Below, piece by piece: positions 62,112 to 64,000 of a stretch of 64,000 nucleotides of DNA. Below the pieces are notes generated by a model. It saw nothing but the letters and a program-made list of their open reading frames with translations. It ran no database searches and had not been told where the DNA came from. Location of the stretch: the NCBI RefSeq assembly GCF_034119845.1, contig NZ_CP139420.1:1342001-1406000 (forward strand), written 5' to 3'. The stretch's first letter is position 1; each line of letters opens with the position of its first letter. Made by a program: the position numbers and the translations under genes. This stretch comes from Flavobacterium sp. NG2. Lineage in GTDB: Bacteria; Bacteroidota; Bacteroidia; Flavobacteriales; Flavobacteriaceae.

Positions 62112-63749
62112 TTAACGACGAACAATAATTTTTTTAGTTAAAACCCCATTGTCAGTCTCAATTTTTAAAATATAAATACCTACCGCCAATTGGCTAGTAC
62201 TGATGGTGAATTGCGTAGCAGTTTCTGGATTCAAATATCTGTGTAAAGCGCGTCCGTCCATAGTATTTATGGTTATAGCATTAATAGTGTTATTTACGGT
62301 GCTAACTGTAACGCTTTCAGATGTTGGATTAGGGAAGATTACAATCGATGTTTCAGTTTTAAAATCACGCACTCCTAGAATGTTGTCGATATAGCAACTT
62401 TCAGCAACAGTTTGAGATTCTTTGATTACTTGGGCTACTTTTTTATTTGAGAAGCCAGAATTATTGGTTTTGTCGTAAAAAGTCAAGTCTAAAACTCGGT
62501 TGCTAGCTCCTAACCAATCTTGCAAAATGGTACTATATACTCTTCGATAATCGTGTTGAACGGTATATAGTTGGTAATCATTAGTAGATTTGGCTTCGTC
62601 AAGATTCACATTGGTTCCTGAAATACCAGGATTAATGGATTTTCCAAAAACAAACATAGGGGCAATTTGACCATGGTCCGTTCCAAGGCTGGCATTTCCG
62701 CCTGCTTTTCGACCAAATTCAGAAAAAGTAACCGTGACCACATCCTCACCTAAATTTTGATTGTTTAGGTCGGTAACGAAGTTTTTGATGGAATCCGATA
62801 GTTCTGTTAGTAAGTCGGCATGTTTTCCTAAATGGGAATCGGTTGTGGAAGCCACTTGAGCAGCATGGGTGTCAAATCCACCAATTTTCACCAAATAAAT
62901 TTTGGATTTTAATCCTCCAGAAATAAATCGAGCTACTGATTTTAATTGGTTGGATAAACTAGAACTGGAATAAGTAACAGAATTTGAACCGTTATTGAAA
63001 GCAGTTGAAATGGTTTCTGCATAGGTTTTGGTGGTAGTGTCGTTTTCTAAAATGTATTTAATTAAATTCCCGTATTCAGAATTTGGGATATTCGTAGGAG
63101 CTGCTCCTCCTAATCCATTGATGACCGAATAAAAACCAGCAGGGTTTTGACCGTTAATATTGATTGATAAAGTATTGCCGCTAGTATCGTGAAAACCTAA
63201 TGAGTTGTCATTACTGCCTAATTGAATTCCAAGTGGAAAATTAGCGTTTAAAAAATTAGCATAAAAATTTTCAATAAATCGAGCCATCCAGCCGTCTTGT
63301 AAATTAGAGTTGGCTTGGGTTCCATCACCGCCTCTTAGCCATAAATCAGTAGAGCCAAAATGAGATTTATCTTGATTGGGATAACCTACTCCTTGAATAA
63401 TTCGCATTAATCCTTGATCGTATAAACTTTTGAAAGCCGTCAATGCAGGGTGTAATCCTACTTGATCATTAAGAGCCAAGGTAGAATCGAGTTGGATAAT
63501 GCCATTGGCACCCGAATTATTGAGTTTAATAGTAGGGCGTAAGCTAGCGTATTTGTCATATTGATTAATAGGGACCAAGGTGTTGAGTCCATCATTGGCG
63601 CCTGATAATTGGATAAGAACTATTTTTTTAGCACTAAGATCAGGACAAGCATTCATGCCTGCTGATTTGAAAAGAGCAAATACCTCTGTAGGCAACATCG
63701 ATAGTGCACTGGCGGAGGACGTCAATTTTATAAAGTTTCTTCTTTTCAT
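62112..63749 (-). CDS. DUF1501 protein with Tat-like signal and T9SS type A sorting domain
   Basis: This 545-aa exported protein belongs to DUF1501, an alkaline-phosphatase/sulfatase-like fold of unknown role (IQLSGANDGLNTLVP, KIGGFDTHAAQV, TFSEFGRKAGGNASLGTDHG). The N-terminus MKRRNFIKLTSSASALSML has the twin-arginine pattern. The last 75 residues (IVIFPNPTSESVTVS ... AVGIYILKIETDNG) form a T9SS type A sorting domain. It begins 27 nt after the DUF1800 gene; DUF1800-DUF1501 pairs are common in Bacteroidota and are likely cotranscribed. Confidence 0.88.
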   Translation of the reverse strand: MKRRNFIKLTSSASALSMLPTEVFALFKSAGMNACPDLSAKKIVLIQLSGANDGLNTLVPINQYDKYASLRPTIKLNNSGANGIIQLDSTLALNDQVGLHPALTAFKSLYDQGLMRIIQGVGYPNQDKSHFGSTDLWLRGGDGTQANSNLQDGWMARFIENFYANFLNANFPLGIQLGSNDNSLGFHDTSGNTLSININGQNPAGFYSVINGLGGAAPTNIPNSEYGNLIKYILENDTTTKTYAETISTAFNNGSNSVTYSSSSLSNQLKSVARFISGGLKSKIYLVKIGGFDTHAAQVASTTDSHLGKHADLLTELSDSIKNFVTDLNNQNLGEDVVTVTFSEFGRKAGGNASLGTDHGQIAPMFVFGKSINPGISGTNVNLDEAKSTNDYQLYTVQHDYRRVYSTILQDWLGASNRVLDLTFYDKTNNSGFSNKKVAQVIKESQTVAESCYIDNILGVRDFKTETSIVIFPNPTSESVTVSTVNNTINAITINTMDGRALHRYLNPETATQFTISTSQLAVGIYILKIETDNGVLTKKIIVRR

Positions 63750-63776
63750 GGGATAAATATTGAAGGCGATGAAAAA

Positions 63777-64000
63777 TTAAAATATTTGAGTTTCGGGTGC
63801 GCGTAAAATAGCAGTCAATAATGCTTTTAAACGCGGTTCGATGACTTTAATATTGCCCGTATTGATATAGTCTGTCCAAGCAGATTTCCAGTAGAAGGTT
63901 GCTAGGTCTTGAAGCAAATAGGCGTTCATAAAGTAATTGATTCGATCCGTATCAGGTTCTTGTGCAAATAAAGCTTTGCAAAGTTCAGAGGTGAGCGTGA
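63777..64000 (-). CDS. DUF1800 family protein, C-terminal part (5' end outside window)
   Basis: An open frame enters from the window edge and stops at 63777. It gives about 74 residues, including LCKALFAQEPDTDRINYFMNA-like text (motifs QEPDTDRINYF, FYWKSAWTDYI and LLTAILRAPE). The ending LTAILRAPETQIF and the DUF1501 gene 27 nt downstream support DUF1800. Little more can be said from this fragment. Confidence 0.72.
   Translation of the reverse strand, partial: TLTSELCKALFAQEPDTDRINYFMNAYLLQDLATFYWKSAWTDYINTGNIKVIEPRLKALLTAILRAPETQIF

Overview
The window is a piece of a Flavobacterium-like (Bacteroidota, Flavobacteriaceae) chromosome. The evidence is low G+C, almost no Shine-Dalgarno sequences, promoters of the TTG-N19-TAnnTTTG type, SusC/SusD pairs, and many type IX secretion (T9SS) and gliding genes: porV, porU, gldJ, a PorP/SprF homologue, C-terminal sorting domains and a gliding-type (CHU_C) C-terminal domain. 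Nothing suggests phage, plasmid or CRISPR.

Layout. 1-1891: pyruvate dehydrogenase E2 (cut by the window edge) and E1 alpha. 2036-2518: cytidine deaminase. 2591-10877: T9SS/gliding block porV-porU (minus) and gldJ-murF (plus). 10942-27986: a polysaccharide utilisation locus (PUL) with a divergent membrane-spanning propeller/LuxR-type regulator, then SusC, SusD, a surface glycan-binding lipoprotein, two GH30, one GH5 with a CBM6-like domain, one GH16 and one GH3. The enzyme set points to a beta-1,3/beta-1,6-glucan such as laminarin or fungal glucan. 28045-29472: an ISL3/ISAon1-type insertion sequence with an exact 8-bp target duplication, placed in the T-tract of the PUL's terminator. 29607-29680: tRNA-Val(UAC). 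29767-32963: exbB-exbD-tonB-like-folC. 33032-35396: anmK and an acyl-CoA dehydrogenase. 35628-39025: a tight operon YHS / DinB / NRDE / ATP-grasp / LysE-like of unknown job. 39203-46000: a T9SS repeat protein, an SDR, a SprT-like protease, an Mla-like ABC pair, a glycosyltransferase, a polysaccharide deacetylase lipoprotein and a methyltransferase. 45991-46140: a structured intergenic element. 46137-52554: a KAS III-like synthase, gcvP, a UbiA-like membrane protein and a DUF4143 ATPase behind an operator-like repeat array. 52609-57300: a secreted C-type-lectin/CHU_C protein with its PorP/SprF and OmpA partners. 57593-61980: purK, a RHH/MazF-type toxin-antitoxin pair, purE and an M3 oligopeptidase. 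62112-64000: a DUF1501 protein with both a Tat-like signal and a T9SS tail, behind a partial DUF1800 gene.

How it fits together. The T9SS genes would export several proteins encoded here: the 39203 repeat protein, the DUF1501 protein and the lectin/CHU_C protein. The exbBD-tonB genes could energise TonB-dependent uptake, including the PUL's SusC. The PUL can be read as a pathway: surface capture (SusD and glycan-binding protein), endo-cleavage (GH16, GH5), removal of beta-1,6 linkages (GH30 pair), import (SusC) and final release of glucose (GH3).

The least explained items are the 33-bp-period repeats at two promoters, the YHS-to-LysE operon, the lectin/PorP/OmpA cassette, and the IS insertion into a terminator.
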